Origin: JBBSGA01 sp038254585
Lineage (GTDB): Bacteria; Chloroflexota; Chloroflexia; Chloroflexales; Kallotenuaceae
Direction: 5' to 3'
NCBI GenBank assembly: GCA_038254585.1
Contig: JBBSGA010000001.1
Span: 15,336-79,335 of the forward strand
Length of the DNA stretch: 64,000 nucleotides
Below, in pieces: positions 33,544 through 41,749 of this stretch (the first letter of the stretch is position 1; the number at the start of each line of letters is the position of its first letter). The notes under the pieces were generated by a model that had not been told where the DNA came from, did not search any database, and was given only the letters and a program-made list of their open reading frames with translations. Position numbers and translations under genes: made by a program.

Positions 33544-34626
33544 ATGTCGCAAACCAGTCACACATCCCTCCCAATAGTAGCATTTCGCTGGCTACTCTGG
33601 GCTCTTGCGGCTACGCTGCTAAGCTTGCATGCAGGGATGGCTGCTCACCGCCCTCTAGTGCTCGCGATCGTCATCGCGAGCAGCGCGGTCTATCTGCTTG
33701 CATGGAGTTTGCGACTTCATACCTTCATGCTCCAAGCCGAGCGCCGGCCAGCACTCCTTTTGGCAGACGTAGCTGCCAGCTGTTTCCCGGTGTGGCTTAC
33801 GGGGGGTTGGGCCAGCCCATTCCTGCCATTCGCTCTCGGCGCTCTCATTCTTCCAGGTGTACTCTTTCACTGGCGCGGCGCGTTGGTAGCACTCATCGCC
33901 TACGCGATTGTCGACCAGATTGTAGGCTGGAGCTCATGGCACCGAGGTATGCCTGTTCCACTGGGATCCCCATGGGGCATACTGAGCTACGTGCCGCCAG
34001 TGCTCGTCGCCTCGGTGTGGCCCTTGGGTATGGAGCTATGGCGCTGGCGGTCGCGGAAGCCGTCATTCCGAACTTCCGCTCCAATACTGCCGGCCCGCGT
34101 CCCCACGCCTCTTGGCGGCCGGTTGATGCGAGCGGTCGAGATCCCGAGCAACCCTATCCGGCACGAATCGGATGGAGCCGCCGCTCCCGCGTGGAGTCTT
34201 GCGCGCACCCGTTCCCAAACGCTCGAGCACCCGTCGACTATGGAGCTCTATGCTTCAATCCGGGAGGTCGTAGCGGAGGCCGAGGAGCAGGGGCTGACCG
34301 TTCATCTCGTCTTTGACGGCGCCGAGCCAGCATTGCCCCAGGATCATATCCAGCTCCTAGGCAAGGCTATCGAAGTTGGGCTCGACAATATACGCCGCCA
34401 TGCCCACGCGGACGAGGCGGAGGTTACAGTTGCCGCCGAGGGAAGCGCTCTTCTACTCACGGTGCGCGATCATGGCATAGGTCTGCTCGACGGCACGGCG
34501 GAGCCACCCGGCTTCCACCAGCTTCGACGACTGCGCTATCGGCTGCAAGAGATCGAGGGCGCGCTGGACGTGAGCGAAGACGAGGCCGGAGGCGTGCTAC
34601 TAAAGATCCAGGTCCCCTGTCCCTAG
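33544..34626 (+). CDS. Membrane histidine kinase-like protein without a clear H-box
   Basis: A 360-residue protein. Residues up to about 165 contain about five membrane segments (AFRWLLWALAATLLSL, LVLAIVIASSAVYLLAW, PFLPFALGALILPG and others). The C-terminus is a HATPase domain of the NarL-kinase type: AIEVGLDNIRRHAHADEAEV (N-box) and LTVRDHGIGLLDG, with a degraded C-terminal G-box. Between them, where a HisKA_3 segment with ELHD would be expected, I see only PSTMELYASIREVVAEAEEQ and no matching His. The start at 33544 has GAGGTGG upstream. There is no adjacent response regulator. Confidence 0.7.
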   Translation: MSQTSHTSLPIVAFRWLLWALAATLLSLHAGMAAHRPLVLAIVIASSAVYLLAWSLRLHTFMLQAERRPALLLADVAASCFPVWLTGGWASPFLPFALGALILPGVLFHWRGALVALIAYAIVDQIVGWSSWHRGMPVPLGSPWGILSYVPPVLVASVWPLGMELWRWRSRKPSFRTSAPILPARVPTPLGGRLMRAVEIPSNPIRHESDGAAAPAWSLARTRSQTLEHPSTMELYASIREVVAEAEEQGLTVHLVFDGAEPALPQDHIQLLGKAIEVGLDNIRRHAHADEAEVTVAAEGSALLLTVRDHGIGLLDGTAEPPGFHQLRRLRYRLQEIEGALDVSEDEAGGVLLKIQVPCP

Positions 34627-34640
34627 AAGCTCCAGTTTCC

Positions 34641-36314
34641 CTATCCATAGAAATCCGTGTAGCCTTCTTGCTCCAGACGCCGGAGCATACGGCGGACCTT
34701 TGCCGCCGACTCGGGAAAGCGATCGGCGGTGGATTGCCCCGCGGCCTGCAGCACTGCCAGCAGATCGCCGAGTGCCTTGCGCATACGTGGACCATCCTCA
34801 CCGCGTAGCTTCGGCAGGATCTTCTGTTTGATCTGGAGATCGAGCGCCTGCTCTACCGGAAGAACCTCTCGTGCGCGCTCGAGATAGCGCAGAACTTCCG
34901 CAATCGTTCGGTAGCCAAACGGCTGGCCAATCTCCGACAAGATCGCGTGGAGCTCCATCAGGATCGGCCAGGCAGTTGGATCGACGGCGGTGGGGTAGGT
35001 GCGCCGAAAGGCATCGAGGTCGACCTCCGTGAGCTCGATCACGTTCGCCCGGTCAAGTAGCTTATCAGAAAGCGCGAAGGTCGATTCGTCGACGTTGACC
35101 GTCCCGGTAAGCGCCACGTTCAGCGGCAGGCGGAACGGGTTGCGCAAGGTCTCGCCCTCGGACGTCGAGACGGCAGCCCCAGGTGCGCCGAGGTCGACCA
35201 GATGCTCGGTCGTCTCGAGGGCGGACAGGAGCGGCGCCAGATAGTACTCGGGCCGTGCGAGATTGAGCTCGTCAAGACAGACATAGTAGGGCTGCTGCGG
35301 ATCGCCGGCCGCGCGGTGCAGGAACCGCAAGAGCGCCGTCGGGTGGAAGAGGCCGGTCAGCCCGTTGTAGTACCCTAGTAAGTCACGCGCGTTATGCCAA
35401 TCGGGCTGCACGGCAACCAGGAGATAGAAGGGATTCGCCGCGGCCGGCGATTGTATACCGTGCACGGCATCGGCGTAGAGCCGCGTCAGGAGCGTCTTGC
35501 CCGTGCCAGAGATGCCCGGTAAGATCACGAGCGGCTTGGTCTGGAGCGCGACGTGATAGGCCCGCAGGATCTGATCGTCATAGGCGAAGCCGCCGGTGGC
35601 GATCCGCTCGGCGATCACGTCGAAGGCTGGCAGGCGTGAGATCGTCGTATATGCCGCCGGGCGCTCGCGCAGAGGCTCTCCGCCCCACTCGACGGTCTCC
35701 ACCTCCTCCATGATCGCCTCGTTGAGCGGAAGCAGACGCAGCGCATCCTGGATCAGCAGCGTACTGAAGTCCGCCGCCGCGACTCTTGGATCATCCCAGC
35801 TATAGGCATAGCCGGCCCAGAGGTACTGGGCATCCGAGCGAAGATATGCGTCGAGCCACAGAGCGCCTTCCAGGGGGGCACCGGTAAAGCGCGCCTCGGG
35901 GATAGCGTCCACGAGCGACTGCCACACCGCTCGCCCCGCCTCCCAGACGCGGCGAAGCGCATCTTTGCGCGCACCCCACAGCGTGAGCCCCACCAGAATC
36001 GTGCGCTCGTCACCGCTCACTCCGACGTAAATGCCTGAGCCGCGCGGGGGCCGGTCGAGAGCGAAATGGTATTCGCCGATCGGCTCGCGCCGGCCGCGGC
36101 CGCGGTTCAGGTAGCGCGCCGTCTTCCAAGTTATCTCGTAGAGCGGCCACTCACGGCCAAGCTGGGCTCGACCGGCCGTCGCGAGCTGTTCCGCCAATGC
36201 CGCCAGGATCGGATGAAGGTGCTCCTGTACTGCCACCCAACGCTCCCCGACGCCTGGCTTCGCCAGACTCTGAAGGGCATCGTGCGTAAATCCTTGAAAA
36301 GGCAGCTCGGTCAT
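34641..36314 (-). CDS. McrB-like AAA+ NTPase with unknown N-terminal domain
   Basis: A 557-residue protein. The C-terminal part is an AAA+ module of the McrB/dynein-like clade: Walker A GISGTGKT (267-274), Walker B VCLDELNLARPEYY (345-358), sensor GTVNVDE (404-410) and LSDKLLDRANVIEL. The LDELN and GTVN(V/T) patterns are McrB hallmarks. The N-terminal ~210 residues (EWPLYEITWKTARYLNRGRG, GIYVGVSGDERTILVGLTLW) look like a DUF1054-type or DNA-reading domain, by shape only. McrB proteins use GTP and work with the McrC nuclease to cut modified DNA; no McrC is present nearby. Convergent with the kinase-like gene (14-base gap). No clear ribosome binding site. Confidence 0.8.
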   Translation of the reverse strand: MTELPFQGFTHDALQSLAKPGVGERWVAVQEHLHPILAALAEQLATAGRAQLGREWPLYEITWKTARYLNRGRGRREPIGEYHFALDRPPRGSGIYVGVSGDERTILVGLTLWGARKDALRRVWEAGRAVWQSLVDAIPEARFTGAPLEGALWLDAYLRSDAQYLWAGYAYSWDDPRVAAADFSTLLIQDALRLLPLNEAIMEEVETVEWGGEPLRERPAAYTTISRLPAFDVIAERIATGGFAYDDQILRAYHVALQTKPLVILPGISGTGKTLLTRLYADAVHGIQSPAAANPFYLLVAVQPDWHNARDLLGYYNGLTGLFHPTALLRFLHRAAGDPQQPYYVCLDELNLARPEYYLAPLLSALETTEHLVDLGAPGAAVSTSEGETLRNPFRLPLNVALTGTVNVDESTFALSDKLLDRANVIELTEVDLDAFRRTYPTAVDPTAWPILMELHAILSEIGQPFGYRTIAEVLRYLERAREVLPVEQALDLQIKQKILPKLRGEDGPRMRKALGDLLAVLQAAGQSTADRFPESAAKVRRMLRRLEQEGYTDFYG

Positions 36315-36351
36315 CGGCCATCAGCAACCAGTTGCTCCCCCAGCACAAAAG

Positions 36352-36378
36352 CTGGGCGCCCTACTACAGGACGCCCAG
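36352..36378 (-). terminator. Hairpin with T-run between the unknown gene and the McrB-like gene
   Basis: CTGGGCG-x-CCT pairs with AGG-x-CGCCCAG around a 5-base loop; on the minus strand it is followed by CTTTTG. It ends 38 bases before the ATPase start, so it either separates the genes or acts as an attenuator. Confidence 0.65.
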
Positions 36379-36433
36379 TACCGCACAACCATTGCCCGCA
36401 AGGTCTACCAACGCCGGATCTTCGCGAAGTTCC

Positions 36434-37135
36434 CTATGCCGTGGGCGGGCGGAGGTAAATCCGCTCGTCGTCGAAGTCCATCGGCAGAGCTACGGGGGGC
36501 TCGTCGACGTCGGGCAGGCGGGACGACGACAAATACTCTGTCATCGCGACCAGCAGATCGCGGACTTCCGAGCAAGCATCTTCGAGCACATCCTCGAGCG
36601 CGTCCAGCTCATGAATCGGGTCGCCGATGGTCCACACCTGGTGGGCCTTGAGTTGTGTGATCCGGATTTCACCACCCGCAAACTGGACGTTCGCATCGAC
36701 GCTGACGACATTCTTATGGTCGATCATGCTGCGGTGCATATCCTGCACGGAGTGAACAAGACGTGGAAGCATCGTCACATCGTCGCCTATCGGGCGGTGG
36801 ATCGGGATCGTGTAAGTCACGTCGAGCGCCAGCGACGCCTCGTAAGCGCAGCCGACTAAAGCATGAGAGCAGGCAACATTGTCGCCATGGTAGCGCTCGC
36901 ACAGGGCCTCGGTCCCGATCGTCGAGATCGCGGTCATGGCCGCATCCCAGCGAAAACCGAGCGATGCTTGGATCGAGCTGGGCCGGGGCGACGCCTGGCC
37001 TGGCGGCAAGCAGGACATAGTAAATGTGCGCTGGAGTGAGTGCGGATCGATTGCCTCATCTGATTGCCACACATTCAACCCGACTTGCTCCGCACTATCG
37101 AGCAGCGCATCGGAGATTGTCTCGTACGAGAGCAT
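36434..37135 (-). CDS. Unknown 233-residue protein upstream of the McrB-like gene
   Basis: A soluble-looking protein with no family I know. Segments are MLSYETISDALLDSAEQVGL, ALVGCAYEASLALDVTYTIP, SVDANVQFAGGEIRITQL and an acidic C-terminus (VALPMDFDDERIYLRPP). Three Cys are scattered. Strong expression signals: TATAAT at 37165-37170 and GGGAGG before the ATG. It is divergent from the membrane protein at 37283 and transcribed toward the McrB-like ATPase, with which it may work. Confidence 0.65.
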   Translation of the reverse strand: MLSYETISDALLDSAEQVGLNVWQSDEAIDPHSLQRTFTMSCLPPGQASPRPSSIQASLGFRWDAAMTAISTIGTEALCERYHGDNVACSHALVGCAYEASLALDVTYTIPIHRPIGDDVTMLPRLVHSVQDMHRSMIDHKNVVSVDANVQFAGGEIRITQLKAHQVWTIGDPIHELDALEDVLEDACSEVRDLLVAMTEYLSSSRLPDVDEPPVALPMDFDDERIYLRPPTA

Positions 37136-37164
37136 AAGACCTTTCCTCCCGGGAAGTCAGGGCA

Positions 37165-37170
37165 ATTATA
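37165..37170 (-). promoter_or_regulatory. -10 box of the unknown gene
   Basis: TATAAT on the minus strand, 30 bases before the ATG at 37135; the -35 is not evident at 17 bases. GGGAGGAAAGG lies between. Confidence 0.5.
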
Positions 37171-37266
37171 GCATAGGCGTCGTTCTTTTGGGGAATACAG
37201 ACGGCGATCGGCACACGGGCTGAGCACAAATGTTCGATCGGCACGGCAGATCGGCGCCAGGTGTGG

Positions 37267-37272
37267 TATAAT
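37267..37272 (+). promoter_or_regulatory. -10 box of membrane protein gene (leaderless)
   Basis: TATAAT ends ten bases before the ATG at 37283, so the transcript would start at or almost at the start codon. No ribosome binding site fits between them. Confidence 0.55.
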
Positions 37273-37282
37273 AGTTGTACAT

Positions 37283-38254
37283 ATGATGCATCGTAAAGCC
37301 ACAAATGCTGCCCGCCCGCCGTCACTTGTAGACACTGTCGGAACCGGGTTCCGAGCCTTGAATCGGGCGCTCCCGGCGCTTCTTGTTCCACTCATCTTGG
37401 ATGTGTGGTACTGGGTAGGGCCACGTATTTCGATCCATCCGCTCGTGGAGTGGGTGCGCAAGGCCTTCGACCCTACGACTTGGCAGCAGCTGCGCACGCA
37501 AGTCGACCCGCTGATGCTTTCGGACCGTCTGTTCGATCTGAAGTACGCCGGTCAGATCGAGGGAAGGCTGCCCTTCTGGCAGCGTATCTACGCGCTGGAG
37601 CCCGCCGCGAGCGCACCCATGCTCTTTCGGCCAGCTACCTGGTACGTCGGCGGATTTCTCACGCTCTTCGCGGCGGTGATCGCGATCAATATCGTGCTGA
37701 CACTCTTGACGGCGATCTATTTGATCCCGTTAGCCGACATCATTCGTGGTGGCACCGCGCCTCGAAGCTGGATCAGGCGTGTACTTCGTGCCTGGGTGTC
37801 TCAGCTCGGCGTCGTCGGTATCATTCTGACCTTCTTCATCGTGATCGGCGTTCCGCTGCTCACAGTAGCAGGCGTTTTGACGACAGTCGCGCCGGCTCTC
37901 GGCAACTTTATGGCGGTTTTTTCGATGGCAGTCCTGCTCTGGATCGTTTTCACCGCTAGTTTTGCATATGACGCGATCGTGGTGAGCGACGCGGGGCCAA
38001 TTGGAGCGATGCTGGCCAGCTTGCTGATCATACGCAAGTCGTTCTGGGGCGCCGTCGGGCTCTACCTCCTCAACTTCTTTATTTTGGCCGGCCTGAGTAT
38101 TATCTGGGACGGGCTGATGGGCTCACTCCCCGGGTTGATCGTCGCGATGCTCTCGAGCGCCTACGTCGGGGCAGGCCTCGCGGCGGCGCATCTCGTCTTC
38201 TACCGCGACCGTCTACCGGTGTCGGCTGCCCGTAAACCCGAATCTCAAGCATAA
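37283..38254 (+). CDS. Polytopic membrane protein of unknown function
   Basis: A 323-residue protein with about six membrane helices: ALPALLVPLILDVWYWVG, GGFLTLFAAVIAINIVLTLL, LGVVGIILTFFIVIGVPLL, FMAVFSMAVLLWIVFTA, AVGLYLLNFFILAGLSII and LIVAMLSSAYVGAGLAAAHL. A polar region (about 60-105) precedes the second helix. Shape and the poly-helix pattern resemble DUF4013-like or beta-barrel-assembly-unrelated membrane proteins, but I recognise no family. It lies 15 bases before gyrB with GAGGAG between. Confidence 0.7.
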   Translation: MMHRKATNAARPPSLVDTVGTGFRALNRALPALLVPLILDVWYWVGPRISIHPLVEWVRKAFDPTTWQQLRTQVDPLMLSDRLFDLKYAGQIEGRLPFWQRIYALEPAASAPMLFRPATWYVGGFLTLFAAVIAINIVLTLLTAIYLIPLADIIRGGTAPRSWIRRVLRAWVSQLGVVGIILTFFIVIGVPLLTVAGVLTTVAPALGNFMAVFSMAVLLWIVFTASFAYDAIVVSDAGPIGAMLASLLIIRKSFWGAVGLYLLNFFILAGLSIIWDGLMGSLPGLIVAMLSSAYVGAGLAAAHLVFYRDRLPVSAARKPESQA

Positions 38255-38269
38255 GAACCAGAGGAGAGC

Positions 38270-41200
38270 ATGGCTAACACAGCGACAACTCATGAGTACG
38301 GTGCGGACCAGATCACGGTCCTCGAAGGGCTCGAGGCCGTTCGGAAGCGCCCGGGTATGTACATCGGGCCTACCGATATCAACGGGCTCCACCATATGAT
38401 TCGCGAGCTTGTCGACAACTCAGTCGACGAAGCCCTCGCCGGACATGCCGATACGATCGACGTCACGATCCACGCCGACGGATCGGTCTCGGTCGGCGAT
38501 AACGGCCGCGGCATCCCTGTCGGTATCAACCATAAGCACAAGAAGTCGGCGCTGGAGCTCGCCGCGACGCTCCTGCATGCCGGCGGCAAGTTCGGCGAGG
38601 GCGGCTATAAGGTCTCGGCCGGACTCCACGGCGTGGGGCTGTCGGTGGTGAACGCTCTCTCGGACTGGATGTATATCGAGGTGCGCCAGAACGGCAAGCT
38701 GTACCGCCAGGATTACCGCCACGGCGTGCCGCTTGGCCCGGTCAAGCCGATTCGCGACGCAGAGGGGACGGGGACCTTCCAGTGCTTCATGCCCGACGTG
38801 ACGATCTTCAAGGAGATCGACTACACCTATCGTGTGCTGGCCCAGCGCTTCCGGGAGATGGCCTACCTGACCAAGGGCCTGCGCATCCGCTTCGTCGACG
38901 AGCGCGAGGACCTCGAAACGTCTTTCTACTTCGAAGGCGGTATCATCTCGTTCGTGCGCCACCTCAACAAGGAAAAGGACGTGCTACACAAGCCGCCCTT
39001 CTACGCCGAGCGGACGATCGAGGGTGTGAACGTCGAGGTGGCGATGCAGTATACCGATAGCTTCGACCGCGACTCGATCTACGCGTTCGCCAATAACATC
39101 AACAATGCCGACGGCGGCGCCCACATCACCGGCTTTCGCACGGCGATCACGCGCGTCATCAACAACTATGCCCGCAACAAGGGCATGTTGAAGGAGAAGG
39201 AGGACAACCTCTCCGGCGACGACGTGCGTGAGGGCCTGACGGCAGTCGTCAGCGTCAAGCTGGTCGACCCGCAGTTCTCCTCTCAGACCAAGGAGAAGCT
39301 CGTCAATCCGGAGGCGCGAACGGCAGTCGAGGCGACGATCAACGATACCTTCGCGGCGTACCTTGAAGAGAATCCAAGTGATGCGAAGCGCATCATCGAG
39401 AAATGTCTCTTCGCGGCGCGCGCCCGCAAGGCAGCCATGCAAGCGCGCGACACGGTGCGCAAAGGCGCCCTGGAAGGCTTCTCGCTCCCCGGTAAGCTCG
39501 CGGACTGCTCCGACACCAACCCGGCTCGCTGCGAGATCTACATTGTGGAAGGCGACAGCGCCGGCGGCTGTTTTTCTGGGGAGACGCTCGTTGCGCTGGC
39601 CGATGGTCGCTCCCTCAGCTTCAAGGATCTTGTGGCCGAGCAGGCGATGGGCAAAGAGCACTTTGTCTATACCATCCGCGAGGATGGAAAGATTGGATTG
39701 GAACGTGCGATCAACGCTCGTGTAACGAAGCAGGATGCGGCGGTTGTTCGGGTCATCCTCGACAATGGTGAGACCATTACGTGCACGCCGGATCATCGCT
39801 TCATGGTACGCGATGGCAGCTATAAGGCTGCCGCCGAGCTTACGAGCGATGACTCGTTGATGCCTTTATATCGTAAGCTGTCCGACTCGACGCAGCCCAG
39901 CATTACTATCGACGGCTACGAAATGGTGTGGGATCCGCGATCTGATCGTTGGCTCTTCACCCACTTGCTTGCGGACTGGTATAACCGCTGGCACGGAGCG
40001 TATGCGGAAGCGGATGGTGACCATTGCCATCACGTTGACTTTAACAAGCACAACAATAACCCAACCAACATTCAGCGCTTGCCGGCTGATGTGCATCTTG
40101 CTCTGCACCGTGAACACGTAAGCCGAACATTGCATCGTCCTGAAGTCATTGAGAAGTGCCGCGAACTCCACCAAAGCACCGAGTTCCGCTCCTTTATGAG
40201 TGAGCGCATGCGGCAGCCAGAGACACGACAAGTGCTTTCGGACCAAGCCAAGGCGCAGTGGGAAGACGAAACATACAAAGCCTTCATGATGGAGAAGTGG
40301 TGCGAGTTCTACGCCAGCAACGAGGACTATCGTCATGCGAATGAAGCACGCCTAGACCAGGCGCAACACGCGTATTGGAGCGACGAAGCCAATCGTCGTG
40401 CACAAGCTGAGCGTGTTCGTGCTCACTTTGCTAACAATCCCGGAGCGCGTGAAATGCACGTGCTTAATGCCCAGGCACAATGGCAGGACGAAGAGTTGCT
40501 GGCATGGCGGCGCGAAAAGACACAGGAACAGTGGACGCCCGAATTTCGGGCCAAGCGTCGTGAGGCGTTGAACCAGACCTACTATCGCAAGACTCTCGCT
40601 ACGCTGAAGCAGTTTGAGACAGCACAGGGGGACCTGGATCTAGGTGCATACAGCTCATACCGCCAGGCAACCCGTGATAAGTCGTTGCTACGCTTCGACA
40701 GCTTCTGCGAGCGATACTTCGCGGGCGACGAAGCGCACGCTCGCGAAGCTGTAGTGAATTACAACCATCGCATTGCGGCAGTCGAGCGTGTTGAAGAACG
40801 TATCGATGTGTACGACATCGAAGTTCCGAATACGCACAACTTCGCGTTGGCGAGCGGTATTTTCGTCCATAACAGTGCCAAGCAGGGCCGTGACCGTCGC
40901 TTCCAGGCGATCCTGCCGCTGCGTGGCAAGATCCTGAACGTCGAGCGCGCACGGCTCGACAAGATGTTGGGCAACAACGAGGTGCGGGCGCTGATCACCG
41001 CAATGGGCGCCGGGGTCGGTGATATTCTCGACCTGACGAAGCTGCGCTACCATCGCATAATGCTCATGACCGACGCGGACGTCGACGGCGCGCACATCCG
41101 CACGCTGCTGCTGACCTTCTTCTTCCGCCACATGCGCGAGATTATCACCAACGGCCACCTCTACATCGCGCAGCCGCCGCTCTACCGGCTCAAGTACGGC

Positions 41201-41494
41201 AAGGTCGAGCAGTACGTCTTCTCGGATCGCCAGCGCGACGAGTGGGTTGAGAAGGTGCCGGCTGACGACCGCAAGAAGATCGAGGTCCAGCGCTACAAGG
41301 GCCTCGGCGAGATGAACCCCGAGCAGCTGTGGGACACGACCATGAACCCGCAGAACCGGATGGTCCAGCAGGTGACCGTCGACGACGCCGCGCAGGCCGA
41401 CGAGACCTTCACCATGCTCATGGGCGACCACGTCCCGCCCCGCAAGCGCTTCATCCAGACCCACGCCGTCGAGGTCCGCAACCTCGACGTATAG
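38270..41494 (+). CDS. gyrB: DNA gyrase subunit B containing an intein
   Basis: A 1074-residue precursor; without the intein it is 639 residues, the normal GyrB length. The N-terminal ATPase domain has VRKRPGMYIGPTDINGLHH, VDNSVDEALAGHAD, VGDNGRGIPV and GLHGVGLSVVNALSD. The TOPRIM domain EIYIVEGDSAGG is cut by the intein right after the last G, and resumes with SAKQGRDRRFQAILPLRGK, then TDADVDGAHIRTLLLTFF. The C-terminal segment QRYKGLGEMNPEQLWDTTM is typical. GAGGAG precedes the ATG at 38270. No gyrA is adjacent in this window. Confidence 0.97.
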   Translation: MANTATTHEYGADQITVLEGLEAVRKRPGMYIGPTDINGLHHMIRELVDNSVDEALAGHADTIDVTIHADGSVSVGDNGRGIPVGINHKHKKSALELAATLLHAGGKFGEGGYKVSAGLHGVGLSVVNALSDWMYIEVRQNGKLYRQDYRHGVPLGPVKPIRDAEGTGTFQCFMPDVTIFKEIDYTYRVLAQRFREMAYLTKGLRIRFVDEREDLETSFYFEGGIISFVRHLNKEKDVLHKPPFYAERTIEGVNVEVAMQYTDSFDRDSIYAFANNINNADGGAHITGFRTAITRVINNYARNKGMLKEKEDNLSGDDVREGLTAVVSVKLVDPQFSSQTKEKLVNPEARTAVEATINDTFAAYLEENPSDAKRIIEKCLFAARARKAAMQARDTVRKGALEGFSLPGKLADCSDTNPARCEIYIVEGDSAGGCFSGETLVALADGRSLSFKDLVAEQAMGKEHFVYTIREDGKIGLERAINARVTKQDAAVVRVILDNGETITCTPDHRFMVRDGSYKAAAELTSDDSLMPLYRKLSDSTQPSITIDGYEMVWDPRSDRWLFTHLLADWYNRWHGAYAEADGDHCHHVDFNKHNNNPTNIQRLPADVHLALHREHVSRTLHRPEVIEKCRELHQSTEFRSFMSERMRQPETRQVLSDQAKAQWEDETYKAFMMEKWCEFYASNEDYRHANEARLDQAQHAYWSDEANRRAQAERVRAHFANNPGAREMHVLNAQAQWQDEELLAWRREKTQEQWTPEFRAKRREALNQTYYRKTLATLKQFETAQGDLDLGAYSSYRQATRDKSLLRFDSFCERYFAGDEAHAREAVVNYNHRIAAVERVEERIDVYDIEVPNTHNFALASGIFVHNSAKQGRDRRFQAILPLRGKILNVERARLDKMLGNNEVRALITAMGAGVGDILDLTKLRYHRIMLMTDADVDGAHIRTLLLTFFFRHMREIITNGHLYIAQPPLYRLKYGKVEQYVFSDRQRDEWVEKVPADDRKKIEVQRYKGLGEMNPEQLWDTTMNPQNRMVQQVTVDDAAQADETFTMLMGDHVPPRKRFIQTHAVEVRNLDV
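39569..40873 (+). mobile_element. GyrB intein with HNH endonuclease-like domain
   Basis: A 435-residue in-frame insert (residues 434-868 of the precursor) starting at Cys (CFSGETLVALADGR), ending HN, with Ser as the first residue of the C-extein. Block B is ETITCTPDHRF (the T-x-x-H motif), and blocks F and G are RIDVYDIEVPNTHNFAL and ASGIFVHN. The centre contains HHVDFNKHNNNPTNIQRL, an HNH-type homing endonuclease signature around precursor residues 587-604, then a Gln/Ala-rich helical stretch with recurring QWxDE and EALRx units. The insertion site EGDSAGG|S is in the TOPRIM catalytic loop, a known hot spot for inteins in type II topoisomerases. Codon use is more A/T-rich in third positions than in the flanking exteins. 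Confidence 0.92.
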
Positions 41495-41512
41495 TAGGCG
41501 GTAGTGAAAGCA

Positions 41513-41556
41513 GGAGGCAGCCACATCAATGTTTGGATGGCGGGCCTCCCCTTTTT
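41513..41556 (+). terminator. Terminator of gyrB
   Basis: An imperfect hairpin (outer GGAGGC/GCCTCC, inner GCCA/TGGC with a bulge) followed by CCCTTTTTA. It lies 20 bases after the gyrB stop. Confidence 0.6.
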
Positions 41557-41696
41557 ATTCGTGCTCACTGCCTATGTGCGATTGGAACAGGATGTGAGTC
41601 CAAACATGGCACGCTCTTTACGCTGGACGTCGGCAGACCTTGACGTGCTGCCTGATGAGTGAAATTCCGCACCCTTCGTCCCGGACAAAGAAAAAC

Positions 41697-41720
41697 GGCC
41701 CGGCTGAATCCAGCCGGGCC
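41697..41720 (-). terminator. Terminator of the MFS gene
   Basis: A perfect 10-bp stem (GGCCCGGCTG / CAGCCGGGCC) with a 4-base loop; on the minus strand it is followed by TTTTT. It lies 30 bases past the MFS stop. Confidence 0.85.
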
Positions 41721-41749
41721 TCCTAACGTCTACCGAAGAGCATAGCGCG

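Noticed and set aside
39569..40873. Intein as a group I intron or insertion sequence
   Set aside because: The frame is open throughout with protein splice motifs at both ends, and there are no inverted repeats or intron structure.
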